From Candidatus Aegiribacteria sp. (GTDB lineage: Bacteria > Fermentibacterota > Fermentibacteria > Fermentibacterales > JCC-6): DNA of 56,712 bases. Below are positions 31,303-41,483 of this stretch, in pieces; position 1 is the stretch's first letter, and each line of letters opens with the position of its first letter. The translations under genes were made by a program, and so were the position numbers. Below the pieces are notes generated by a model. The model ran no database searches. It saw nothing but the letters and a program-made list of their open reading frames with translations, and was not told the DNA's origin. Location of the stretch: positions 1 through 56,712 of the forward strand of contig JAUXIK010000013.1 of NCBI GenBank assembly GCA_030620995.1. Reading direction: 5' to 3'.

Positions 31303-32913
31303 TCAGGTCTGTTCTTTTTCCTGCTTTCGCTTGATCATTTCCTGCTGTGCTATTGTCAGCAGATTATTAGTAAACCAGTAAAGTGTCAAGCCAGCTGGAA
31401 AGCGCATGAACAGGAATGTCATGAAAACCGGCATCATGTACATCATGCCTTTCTGGTTCTGATCTGTCATTGTCATTTTCTGCTGGAAGAACATTGCTAT
31501 ACCCATAAGTACAGCCAGCAGTCCAAAACCGTGAAGGCCAAGGATAGGGGGCTGCAGTTTTATGAGAATTTCAGGATGTGAAAGATCCTGAATCCATAGC
31601 ATGAATGGAGCTCCTCTTAGCTGAACCGAGTTAGCAAGTACCCTGTAAAGAGCAAAGAAGACCGGCATCTGCATCAGCATCGGCAGGCATCCGCCCAGAG
31701 GATTGACTCCCTCTTCCCGGTAGAGCTTCTGCATTGCTGTCTGGAGCACTTTCGGATCACTTTTGTATTTCTCCTGGAGTTCTTTCATCTTCGGTTGAAC
31801 CTGTTTAAGTTTTGCCATTGATTTGAAGCTCTTGCCTGTAAGGGGCAAAAGCACCAGTTTCAACACTAACGCAAGTACTATTATCTTTATTCCCCAGTTA
31901 CTTACAGAAGAAATTGCGTTTGTACAGAACCATAAGAGAACTCTTCCTATTTCCCTTATGAATGGCCATCCGAAATCCACCAGTCTGCTGGTGTCTCCTC
32001 CAAGTTTCCGCAATCTTCCATAATCAAGGGGTCCGGCGAATACATGTACTCTTGTGTCCTGAATTCCAATTGATGGAGATTCTTCCGATCCTGATGGGAA
32101 AATATATCCGTATGCCCTTTCGAATGATTCAGGCATCAGAATAATCGCGAAGTAATGTGACCTTGCGGCAATCCACCTGACGTTTCCAACCTGCTCTATT
32201 TCGTTGATATCACCGGATTTTCTGTCTTTCACTTTTTCCGCATTCCACTGCGCTTTGAAATATTTTGAAGCATTCACATTCAGCTCACTCACAGGAAGTA
32301 TTCCTGCGGGAATACTTATCATCTCATCAAATCCGATCGTCTCAATACTGAATCCGTAATGATCAGGTGTAAATGTATATCTTACTTCTCTTTCGTCATC
32401 CGTGAACAGTACAAGTGTTCGTGGTTGCTCATCTATTATCAGAGTGTCGCGAGAATCAGTTTCGAACGCAATGTCTCTATCGAGCCAATTGCTTCCATTG
32501 AAGTTAATGCATCTTCCTTCGCCCGCTCCCGGCATATCCTCGAATTGCGGAAGTTCCCAGCTTCTGATAGCTCCTCCGGCTGTTGTCAATTCCGCATGTA
32601 CTAAATCCTTACCGTCCCCCCTGATTATTACTGTTATTAACCTTTCATCTGGCTCATCTTGTACTTTTTCAGTAATATCAGCAGCAAGTGTTTCTTCGTA
32701 TACTTTTAACGACAGAGTATCTTCCGGAGTAGTTTTTACCGCCTCTGAATCTTCCGGTACAGGTATCGGTTCAGGAGTGCTTTGATCAGCAATTGTACTC
32801 CGCACTGTGGCTGAATCGTTTTCTGTTACGGTTTTTCCCATGAACTGCCAGCTGATAAACAACACTGCTGCCATCAGAACAGCTGCTATAAGCAGCCTTT
32901 TTTGATCACTCAT
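31303..32913 (-). CDS. yidC: membrane protein insertase YidC
   Basis: A 536-residue Gram-negative-type YidC: N-terminal membrane anchor (residues 6-24), a large periplasmic beta-sandwich domain (about 60-330), and the C-terminal five-helix insertase domain with KLKQVQPKMKELQEKY and GGCLPMLMQMPVFFALY. The long periplasmic domain again suggests a didermic cell. The start chosen at 32913 follows GGGAG by 8 bases and overlaps the yidD stop (ATGA). The C-terminus is basic, as for ribosome contact. Confidence 0.95.
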   Translation of the reverse strand: MSDQKRLLIAAVLMAAVLFISWQFMGKTVTENDSATVRSTIADQSTPEPIPVPEDSEAVKTTPEDTLSLKVYEETLAADITEKVQDEPDERLITVIIRGDGKDLVHAELTTAGGAIRSWELPQFEDMPGAGEGRCINFNGSNWLDRDIAFETDSRDTLIIDEQPRTLVLFTDDEREVRYTFTPDHYGFSIETIGFDEMISIPAGILPVSELNVNASKYFKAQWNAEKVKDRKSGDINEIEQVGNVRWIAARSHYFAIILMPESFERAYGYIFPSGSEESPSIGIQDTRVHVFAGPLDYGRLRKLGGDTSRLVDFGWPFIREIGRVLLWFCTNAISSVSNWGIKIIVLALVLKLVLLPLTGKSFKSMAKLKQVQPKMKELQEKYKSDPKVLQTAMQKLYREEGVNPLGGCLPMLMQMPVFFALYRVLANSVQLRGAPFMLWIQDLSHPEILIKLQPPILGLHGFGLLAVLMGIAMFFQQKMTMTDQNQKGMMYMMPVFMTFLFMRFPAGLTLYWFTNNLLTIAQQEMIKRKQEKEQT

Positions 32914-33191
32914 TTTCGATTCTCCCATTTATCAGGAACGGGATCGTATCCGCCTTTTTTAAATGGATGACACCTTAGAACCCTTAGAACAGATAGCCAT
33001 CCTCCTCTTATTGCCCCATGCCTTGTTAATGCCGTTTCCGCATATCTGCTGCAGGTTGGTGTGTAAATACAACTCTGTGGAAACAATGGTGAAACTAATT
33101 TCCTGTAACCTTTTACAACAGCAACCAGCATAAAAGATATGTTTATTTTCATTCTGTTTGTTTTTCTTTTTTCATTGATCCGTTGTTTCAT
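32910..33191 (-). CDS. yidD: membrane protein insertion efficiency factor YidD
   Basis: A small protein of up to 93 residues with the complete YidD signature: YRKLVSPLFPQSCIYTPTCS pattern with two conserved Cys, and RVLRCHPFKKGGYDPVP. It sits between rnpA and yidC as in most bacteria. The ATG at 33191 overlaps rnpA; an ATG at 33152 would give the more usual 80 residues. Confidence 0.93.
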   Translation of the reverse strand: MKQRINEKRKTNRMKINISFMLVAVVKGYRKLVSPLFPQSCIYTPTCSRYAETALTRHGAIRGGWLSVLRVLRCHPFKKGGYDPVPDKWENRK

Positions 33192-33546
33192 TGCTCTTTC
33201 TTATTTGAATTTTCCGCCTGTTTTTCCCTTTTTCCTCTATTGTCACAAGCATTTCCATGAAATCTTTCCGTACGATTGCCCAGTTATTTGTCGAAAGCTT
33301 ACCCTCGGGCATAATAACAACGTCTGCTCCTGTTCTTTTTCCTTCTTCCTCTGCAAGATGTCTCAGTCTTCTTCGCATCAGATTTCTTTTAACAGAATTA
33401 CCGCTCTTTGCAGACAATGAAAACCCCAGGCGAATCATGCCCAGGGAATTCAGTCTGTATACCGCTCTGAAAGATGTTCCTCTGAAAGCATTACCCGTTC
33501 TTAGAATTCTTCTGAACTGGTATCCCTTCTTCAGGGTATTCTTCAT
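33172..33546 (-). CDS. rnpA: ribonuclease P protein component
   Basis: A 124-residue basic protein with the RNR motif (GNSVKRNLMRRRLRHL), RLGFSLSAKSG and the N-terminal substrate-binding FRRILRTGNAFRG. It supports the catalytic RNase P RNA in tRNA 5' maturation. It follows rpmH by 11 bases on the minus strand. Confidence 0.94.
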   Translation of the reverse strand: MKNTLKKGYQFRRILRTGNAFRGTSFRAVYRLNSLGMIRLGFSLSAKSGNSVKRNLMRRRLRHLAEEEGKRTGADVVIMPEGKLSTNNWAIVRKDFMEMLVTIEEKGKNRRKIQIRKSNETTDQ

Positions 33547-33557
33547 TTCAGACTTTA

Positions 33558-33692
33558 TCAGGGAATCAAATTTTTTCTGCCTTTGCGCCGCCTTGTATTA
33601 AGTATTTTTCTGCCGTTCTTGCTTGCCATTCTCGCCCTGAATCCGTGTCGCCTTGCTTTTGAAATATTGCTCGGCTGAAATGTTCTTTTCAT
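33558..33692 (-). CDS. rpmH: 50S ribosomal protein L34
   Basis: A 44-residue L34: [19 protein letters not shown], then [19 protein letters not shown]. It is first in the leftward rpmH-rnpA-yidD-yidC operon. GGAGAGAG lies 8 bases before the ATG. Confidence 0.96.
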   Translation of the reverse strand: MKRTFQPSNISKARRHGFRARMASKNGRKILNTRRRKGRKNLIP

Positions 33693-33793
33693 TATTTTCA
33701 CTCTCTCCTGAAAACCAGACTTGACGCAGTCAGGATTTCTGCAACAGTATCACAAGTAACTTAGTAATTATTTTCTCTGTTCAGCGATTATCG

Positions 33794-33822
33794 AAGTTAG
33801 CCAATAGAATGCTTTCTGTCAA
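33794..33822 (-). promoter_or_regulatory. promoter of the rpmH operon
   Basis: On the minus strand TTGACA (33822-33817), 17-base spacer, TAACTT (33799-33794). The -35 is perfect, the -10 is partial. Confidence 0.55.
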
Positions 33823-33870
33823 GTATTTGTAGCAACCTCTATAAGCATGATAAAGGTTTTCAACATTGTA

Positions 33871-33899
33871 CTGACAATGAAAACGGGGATTTCTTTTAT
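33871..33899 (+). promoter_or_regulatory. candidate dnaA promoter
   Basis: CTGACA (33871-33876), 17-base spacer, TTTTAT (33894-33899). Transcription would begin near 33906, inside the first DnaA box, so DnaA could repress its own gene. Confidence 0.45.
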
Positions 33900-33904
33900 G
33901 TGTC

Positions 33905-33956
33905 TGTGTATAAGTAATATATGTCACTCCCTTTTTGTGGATTACCCTGTGGATAT
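33905..33956 (-). promoter_or_regulatory. cluster of three DnaA boxes upstream of dnaA
   Basis: TGTGTATAA (33905-33913; complement TTATACACA, a full match to TTATNCACA), TGTGGATTA (33936-33944) and TGTGGATAT (33948-33956), each of the latter one base off TGTGGATAA. All have the same orientation; the last two are 12 bases apart. Confidence 0.75.
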
Positions 33957-34007
33957 GTATTACAAATTACTGTAAGTTATAGCGTTAGACCTCCGCCAAC
34001 GATTGGA

Positions 34008-35357
34008 ATGAAGATGGGCAGTTTTAACCCCGCCGAGTTATGGATTCAATGTCTCAATGAAGCGGAAAATTCTCTTGAACCAACTGAATTTGATGCCTGG
34101 CTTAAAAAATCAAGCTTCGAAGATCTTAATGGCAGTCTTCTCGTAATCCGTTTTCCAAATTCATTCGTAGCAGGTCATGCCAAATCCCGATTTGGTGAAT
34201 TCCTTGAAGAACTCATTCGAGATATTTCAGGTAGAAAAGATCTTGCTCTCCAATTTATCGGTGACCCTGCTAAACCAGGCCCTTCATCTACTATCTCTTT
34301 TTCCGCCAGAAGAGCTTCCAGCCAATCTGATACGGCTTTTCTGCGTTCAAACTATACTTTCGACCACTTCGTTGTTGGTCCAAATAATCAGCTTGCTCAC
34401 GCAGGAGCTCTTGCAGTAAGCCGTGGCAGTAATTCCACCAGCTATAATCCTCTATTTATCTACGGTGGCGTCGGTCTTGGAAAAACACATCTTATTCAGG
34501 CAATTGCACACAGACTGCGTCAGGAAGGAAAGGGCCGAACATTTCACTATCTGTCTACTGAACTGCTGGTTGATCGATATATTAAATCTGTATTACAGAA
34601 CGACTTCTCTAAATTCAGGAAGTTGTTCCACAATATTGACTTTCTCCTGATGGATGATATTCAGTTTCTCAAGGGAAAGGAACAGACTCAGGAAGAGTTC
34701 TTTCACAGATTCAATGAACTCCATCAGAACGGTAAACAGATTGTACTTACTTCAGACAGACCGCCTCATGAGCTTCAGGATCTTCATGAAAGGCTGATCA
34801 GCCGTTTTCAATGGGGACTTGTGGCAGATATAAAACCTCCAGAGTACGAAACACGACTGGCTATTCTTCAACTTCTGTTTCGAGATGAAAAACTTACTGT
34901 TTCACATGATGTCCTTGATTTCATAGCTTCATCAATCAGAAAGAATGTTCGTCAGCTGGCAGGCGTGGTACACAGACTTGCAGCAATCTCCCGATTAACA
35001 AACTGCGAAATAAATATGGATATAGCCCAGAGAGAGATCCGTTCATCGCTCGGTTCAATATCAAGGAGGCTTACAGCAGGAAATATAGCATCCGCCGTAG
35101 CTGAGAGCTTTAACATTTCGCCGGGACAGCTGAAGGGAAAACAGAGGAAAAGAAATATTCTTGTTCCAAGACAGGTTGCCATGTCTCTTATCAGAGAACT
35201 TACTTCCATGTCACTTAAGGAAATAGGTTCTTTTTTCTCTGGCCGTGATCATTCGACTGTTCTGAATTCCATCGATAGAATAGATGAATTAAAAAACCAT
35301 GATCCGGAACTTGAAAGAACTATAGCGGAACTTAGAAGAAAACTTACTTCATTATAG
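34008..35357 (+). CDS. dnaA: chromosomal replication initiator DnaA
   Basis: A 449-residue AAA+ initiator: domain I (ELWIQCLNEAENSLEP), a short linker, domain III with Walker A GGVGLGKTHL, Walker B LLMDDIQF and sensor/Arg-finger segments (HERLISRF), and domain IV with the DNA-binding signature GRDHSTVLNSIDRI. The frame is open to 33921, but that part covers the DnaA boxes; ATG at 34008 (or 34014, with GGA 8 bases before) begins at the conserved domain I. Confidence 0.95.
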   Translation: MKMGSFNPAELWIQCLNEAENSLEPTEFDAWLKKSSFEDLNGSLLVIRFPNSFVAGHAKSRFGEFLEELIRDISGRKDLALQFIGDPAKPGPSSTISFSARRASSQSDTAFLRSNYTFDHFVVGPNNQLAHAGALAVSRGSNSTSYNPLFIYGGVGLGKTHLIQAIAHRLRQEGKGRTFHYLSTELLVDRYIKSVLQNDFSKFRKLFHNIDFLLMDDIQFLKGKEQTQEEFFHRFNELHQNGKQIVLTSDRPPHELQDLHERLISRFQWGLVADIKPPEYETRLAILQLLFRDEKLTVSHDVLDFIASSIRKNVRQLAGVVHRLAAISRLTNCEINMDIAQREIRSSLGSISRRLTAGNIASAVAESFNISPGQLKGKQRKRNILVPRQVAMSLIRELTSMSLKEIGSFFSGRDHSTVLNSIDRIDELKNHDPELERTIAELRRKLTSL

Positions 35358-35500
35358 CATGTGGAAATGTATACTAATAACCTGTTGAAAGATCATCATT
35401 GTTGAAAACTCATATTTCACTATACTGTTTTCAACATTTTTTCAACAGACCTCAACTTACATGCAATCCTTTTACACGTGACATCTCTACATATCCACAT
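35358..35500. repeat. origin repeats in the dnaA-dnaN gap: TTTTCAACA motifs and DnaA boxes
   Basis: Exact TTTTCAACA occurs at 35400-35408 (minus), 35428-35436 and 35439-35447 (plus), with CTTTCAACA at 35383-35391 (minus); the motif also occurs once before dnaA. Two copies form an inverted repeat TTGTTGAAAAC / GTTTTCAACA. DnaA-box-like sites are TGTGGAAAT (35360-35368), TTTTACACG (35470-35478) and ATATCCACA (35491-35499). This is probably the second half of oriC. Confidence 0.65.
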
Positions 35501-35507
35501 GTATAAT
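35478..35507 (+). promoter_or_regulatory. dnaN promoter overlapped by a DnaA box
   Basis: GTGACA (35478-35483), 18-base spacer, perfect TATAAT (35502-35507). The DnaA box ATATCCACA (35491-35499) lies within the spacer, so DnaA binding would block RNA polymerase. Confidence 0.65.
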
Positions 35508-35560
35508 AACTATTACTATTGTTCTCTTACAATTGTTTTAATTAAGCTGGAGGAAAACTC

Positions 35561-36697
35561 ATGATCAAGTTTCTTGTCAGTCATTCCGATCTTCTTAAAG
35601 GTCTTAACTCTGTTGCGACAGCGCTTCCCACAAGAAGCAGTCTTCCATATTTAACCAATGTTCTTCTTGAAACAGAAGGAGACAGACTGAAGTTATCCGC
35701 AACAGATCTGGATACAACAGTAATAACTACCATTCCAGCTTCTATAACTACTTCTGGTTCTATAACTCTTCCAGGAAAAAAACTGCATGAAATTGTGCGT
35801 GAATTACCTGAAGAAGAAATAAGAATGAGTGCTACAGGTAACAGAATGACTATTGACTGTGGTCAGGGATCATTTGCCCTGAGTGGCAGTTCAAGCGAAC
35901 AATTTCCTTCTCTTCCATCGAAAAGCAGTATGGAACCATGTGTAGTTCCGGTAAATGTTTTTTCTGACGCTATAAGAAAAACATCTTATGCAGTAGCAAA
36001 AGATGATTACAGAGCAACGCTTAACGGAGCATTGCTTGATATAGGTAATAATGGTTTTGAGATGGTTGCCACAGACGGTCATAGATTGAGTTGTATTACC
36101 CTTAAAAGTATTAAGTCTGATAATTCCATTAAAGCACTTATTTCGCAGAAAGCTCTTAATCTTTTCGCGAAACTCTCTACTGATGGTGATGTGAAAATAC
36201 GTTTTAAGGGTTCTCAGATATCTTTTGAATTTGATAACACTGAGATATTCAGCCGTACTATAGATGGCGAATATCCTCCTTATAAGAAAGTAATTCCTCA
36301 AGATAATGACTGTATTCTTCATACAGACAGAGAAAATCTTATTTCTGTACTCAGACGTGTTAAAACTATGGCTAATCCATCTACACATCAGGTAAAATTT
36401 TCTCTTGAAAAAGAAAATGTAGTTGTTCAGGCTGAGAGTGTAGACGCGGGAGAAGCAAAAGAAACACTTATCTCTGTATATGAAGGAAATCCATTTCAAG
36501 TTGGTTTCAACGGTAATTTCCTGATGGAGATTCTTCGTAATATGAGTTGTGAGAAAATTGTAATGAGGATGAAAAACAGTAGTACGGCAGTTCTTATAAA
36601 CGATGAAGAAGAATCTGAAGGAGATGAATCATACCTGGCACTTATAATGCCGGTTAAACTCTCTAAAACTCTGGAGAACCAGACTGAACGAGATTAG
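35561..36697 (+). CDS. dnaN: DNA polymerase III beta subunit (sliding clamp)
   Basis: A 378-residue clamp protein with three similar domains of about 120 residues. Typical segments are LPYLTNVLLE, TDLDTTV, the KLHEIVRELP stretch, ATDGHRLS in domain II, and the C-terminal ALIMPVKL tail that lines the partner-binding pocket. CTGGAGGAAAACTC precedes the ATG. It ends in TAG, again showing TAG is an ordinary stop. Confidence 0.95.
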   Translation: MIKFLVSHSDLLKGLNSVATALPTRSSLPYLTNVLLETEGDRLKLSATDLDTTVITTIPASITTSGSITLPGKKLHEIVRELPEEEIRMSATGNRMTIDCGQGSFALSGSSSEQFPSLPSKSSMEPCVVPVNVFSDAIRKTSYAVAKDDYRATLNGALLDIGNNGFEMVATDGHRLSCITLKSIKSDNSIKALISQKALNLFAKLSTDGDVKIRFKGSQISFEFDNTEIFSRTIDGEYPPYKKVIPQDNDCILHTDRENLISVLRRVKTMANPSTHQVKFSLEKENVVVQAESVDAGEAKETLISVYEGNPFQVGFNGNFLMEILRNMSCEKIVMRMKNSSTAVLINDEEESEGDESYLALIMPVKLSKTLENQTERD

Positions 36698-36727
36698 TGG
36701 TAACAATTACTGGTTCGCGGGTACTAG

Positions 36728-38966
<2,239 letters not shown>

Positions 38967-39023
38967 ATTGCTTATAAGAGTAATGCATAATTATTGCCTG
39001 AAGACATGCTTGGAGGCGGTCAT

Positions 39024-41483
39024 TTGAACGGCAGCACAGACAAAAAAATAGAAATCATCGACATAGAAGAGGAGATGAAACGCTCTTATATGGATTATTC
39101 CATGAGCGTTATAGTCTCGAGAGCACTTCCTGACGTGCGAGATGGGTTGAAGCCTGTACACAGGCGAATTCTGTATTCTATGTATGAACAGAAACTCACA
39201 TATAAGCGACCATATAAGAAATCCGCTGCAGTAGTGGGAGATGTTCTTGGAAAATATCACCCTCATGGAGACAGCGCTGTCTATGACGCAATGGTACGGA
39301 TGGCACAGGATTTCTCATTGAGACACCCGCTTATTGATGGACAGGGCAACTTCGGATCGATAGATGGAGATCCGGCAGCAGCGTACAGATATACAGAAGC
39401 AAGAATGTCCAGAATAGGCGGAGAAATGCTTCGCGATATCGATAGCGAAACGATCGATATGGTTTCCAATTTTGATGATCGCCTTAAAGAACCGTCAATT
39501 CTTCCTGCCGGTATACCTAATCTTCTCATTAATGGATCGTCTGGAATTGCTGTAGGTATGGCTACGAATATCCCACCGAATAATCTCAGAGAAGTTATAG
39601 ATGCCTGCTGCAGGATCATAGATAATCCTGATCTTTCAGATGAAGAGCTTTTTGAGATTATCAAGGGACCGGATTTTCCTACCGGAGGAATAATCATGGG
39701 CCTTCGAGGGATCAGAAATGCTTACAGCACGGGAAAAGGTTTGATTCATGTCCGCGGCAAAGTGATCATGGAAGTAACACAAAAAAGCAGGGAAGCAATA
39801 ATAATTACAGAAATTCCCTATCAGGTTAACAAGACATCACTTATCGAAAATATAGCAAATCTGGTGAAACACAAGAAGATTACTATGATAGCAGATCTTC
39901 GCGATGAGTCAGACAGAGATGGCATGCGGATAGTTATAGAACTGAAGAAAGATGCGGTAACTGAAATAGTACTTAACCAGCTTTACAAACACACCACGCT
40001 GGCAAAAACATTCGGAGTCAATAGTCTTGCTCTGGCTGGAGGACGACCCGTAAGGCTTAATCTTCGACAGATGATTGATTACTACATTGAACATCGGCAT
40101 AATGTCATTGAGAGAAGGATTGCGTTCGACCTGAAAAAGGCGGAAGCAAGATCACACATAGTTGAAGGCCTCTTGAAAGCTCAGGATGTTATAGAAGAGG
40201 TAATAAGGGTTATCAGAGAATCTGGAAGCACCGAAGAAGCAAAGAAAAAACTCATAGAAATATTTGAATTCTCTGAAATACAGGCTCAGGCAATATTGGA
40301 AATGCGTTTAAGAAGACTTACCGGAATGGAACGGGAAGAACTGGAAGAAGAATATGAAGAACTCCGGGTTCTCCTTGAAAAACTTCGCCTGTTGGCTTCG
40401 AATCGCCTGGAACGCATGAAAGTTGTGTCAGAGGAATTAAGGGAAGTTGCAGAGATATACGGTGAAGACAGGAAAACGGAAATAGAACCATTTGCGGCAG
40501 ATGAACTTGATATAGAAGATCTGATACCCGATGATGAAATGGTAATCACCCTCTCTCGCGAAGGGTATGTGAAAAGGCTTTTAACTGACACCTATAAAAG
40601 TCAGCACAGGGGCGGAAAAGGAATTACAGGAGCACGAACTAAGGAGGAAGATTCAATTGATCAGATATTTGTATCCTCCAACCATAGTTATATATTGTTT
40701 TTCACTAATCAGGGACGATGTTACTGGCTGAAGGTCTACAAAATTCCCGAAGCTGGAAGAATCAGCAAAGGGAAAGCTATTGTTAATCTTCTTGATCTCG
40801 AACCAGAAGAACGTCCGGTCGCGAATGTATGCGTAAAGAATTTCGATGAAGACCGATTTATACTGATGTCAACCAGCAATGGAATTATTAAGAAAACCCC
40901 TCTTTCCAGTTACAGCCATCCGCGAAGGAACGGCATATGGGCGATCAAGCTTGATGAGAACGCGGAACTCGTCAGCGCCTCATTGACAAATGGAAACAGC
41001 CGGGTTCTGCTTGCGCTGGCAAACGGGAAAGCAAATAGATTCAGTGAAAAAGAAATTCGTTCTATGGGAAGATATACCAGAGGAGTAAGAGGAATAAAAG
41101 TATCTGCAAATGACCGTCTCGTTGGAATGGTTATCATGCATGAACCAGGGAGCGTGCTTACAGTAACAGAGAATGGATTTGGGAAACGAACTTATTCAGA
41201 GAATTACAGACTTACTCACAGAGGAAGCGCCGGCGTCATCAACATCCGCAATATTCAGCGGAATGGTCAGGTTATTTCTATCAACCAGGTAACAGAAGAA
41301 GATGAGTTAATCCTTGTTTCAGCTCTCGGAATGATTATTCGGTTACCAGTCGAACAGATTAGAGAAATGGGCAGAAGCACTATGGGAGTAAGGCTTATGA
41401 ATTTACCGGATAACGACAGAGTAGTTGACGCAGCTGTTGTCCGACCGGATAACGAACAGGTTCAAATAGAGGAGCAGAAATAA
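39024..41483 (+). CDS. gyrA: DNA gyrase subunit A
   Basis: An 819-residue subunit. Breakage-reunion domain: [37 protein letters not shown] (quinolone-resistance region) and the catalytic Tyr123 in [12 protein letters not shown]-terminal beta-pinwheel domain carries the GyrA box as QHRGGKG (residues 527-533), one residue off QRRGGKG. TTG at 39024 is preferred because GGAGGCGG (39012-39019) lies just before it; the frame is open to 38994. It follows gyrB after 57 bases. Confidence 0.95.
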   Translation: MNGSTDKKIEIIDIEEEMKRSYMDYSMSVIVSRALPDVRDGLKPVHRRILYSMYEQKLTYKRPYKKSAAVVGDVLGKYHPHGDSAVYDAMVRMAQDFSLRHPLIDGQGNFGSIDGDPAAAYRYTEARMSRIGGEMLRDIDSETIDMVSNFDDRLKEPSILPAGIPNLLINGSSGIAVGMATNIPPNNLREVIDACCRIIDNPDLSDEELFEIIKGPDFPTGGIIMGLRGIRNAYSTGKGLIHVRGKVIMEVTQKSREAIIITEIPYQVNKTSLIENIANLVKHKKITMIADLRDESDRDGMRIVIELKKDAVTEIVLNQLYKHTTLAKTFGVNSLALAGGRPVRLNLRQMIDYYIEHRHNVIERRIAFDLKKAEARSHIVEGLLKAQDVIEEVIRVIRESGSTEEAKKKLIEIFEFSEIQAQAILEMRLRRLTGMEREELEEEYEELRVLLEKLRLLASNRLERMKVVSEELREVAEIYGEDRKTEIEPFAADELDIEDLIPDDEMVITLSREGYVKRLLTDTYKSQHRGGKGITGARTKEEDSIDQIFVSSNHSYILFFTNQGRCYWLKVYKIPEAGRISKGKAIVNLLDLEPEERPVANVCVKNFDEDRFILMSTSNGIIKKTPLSSYSHPRRNGIWAIKLDENAELVSASLTNGNSRVLLALANGKANRFSEKEIRSMGRYTRGVRGIKVSANDRLVGMVIMHEPGSVLTVTENGFGKRTYSENYRLTHRGSAGVINIRNIQRNGQVISINQVTEEDELILVSALGMIIRLPVEQIREMGRSTMGVRLMNLPDNDRVVDAAVVRPDNEQVQIEEQK

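Larger units (their letters stand above)
33823..34007. other. probable oriC half 1 (rpmH-dnaA intergenic region)
   Basis: Gene direction switches from leftward to rightward here, and dnaA follows directly. The AT-rich region holds one TTTTCAACA (33857-33865), a dnaA promoter, and three DnaA boxes. Together with the dnaA-dnaN gap it likely forms a bipartite origin; the unwinding element was not resolved by eye. Confidence 0.65.

Noticed and set aside
33921..34007. DnaA start at 33921
   Set aside because: This stretch consists of DnaA boxes and is not conserved domain I sequence; no ribosome-binding site.
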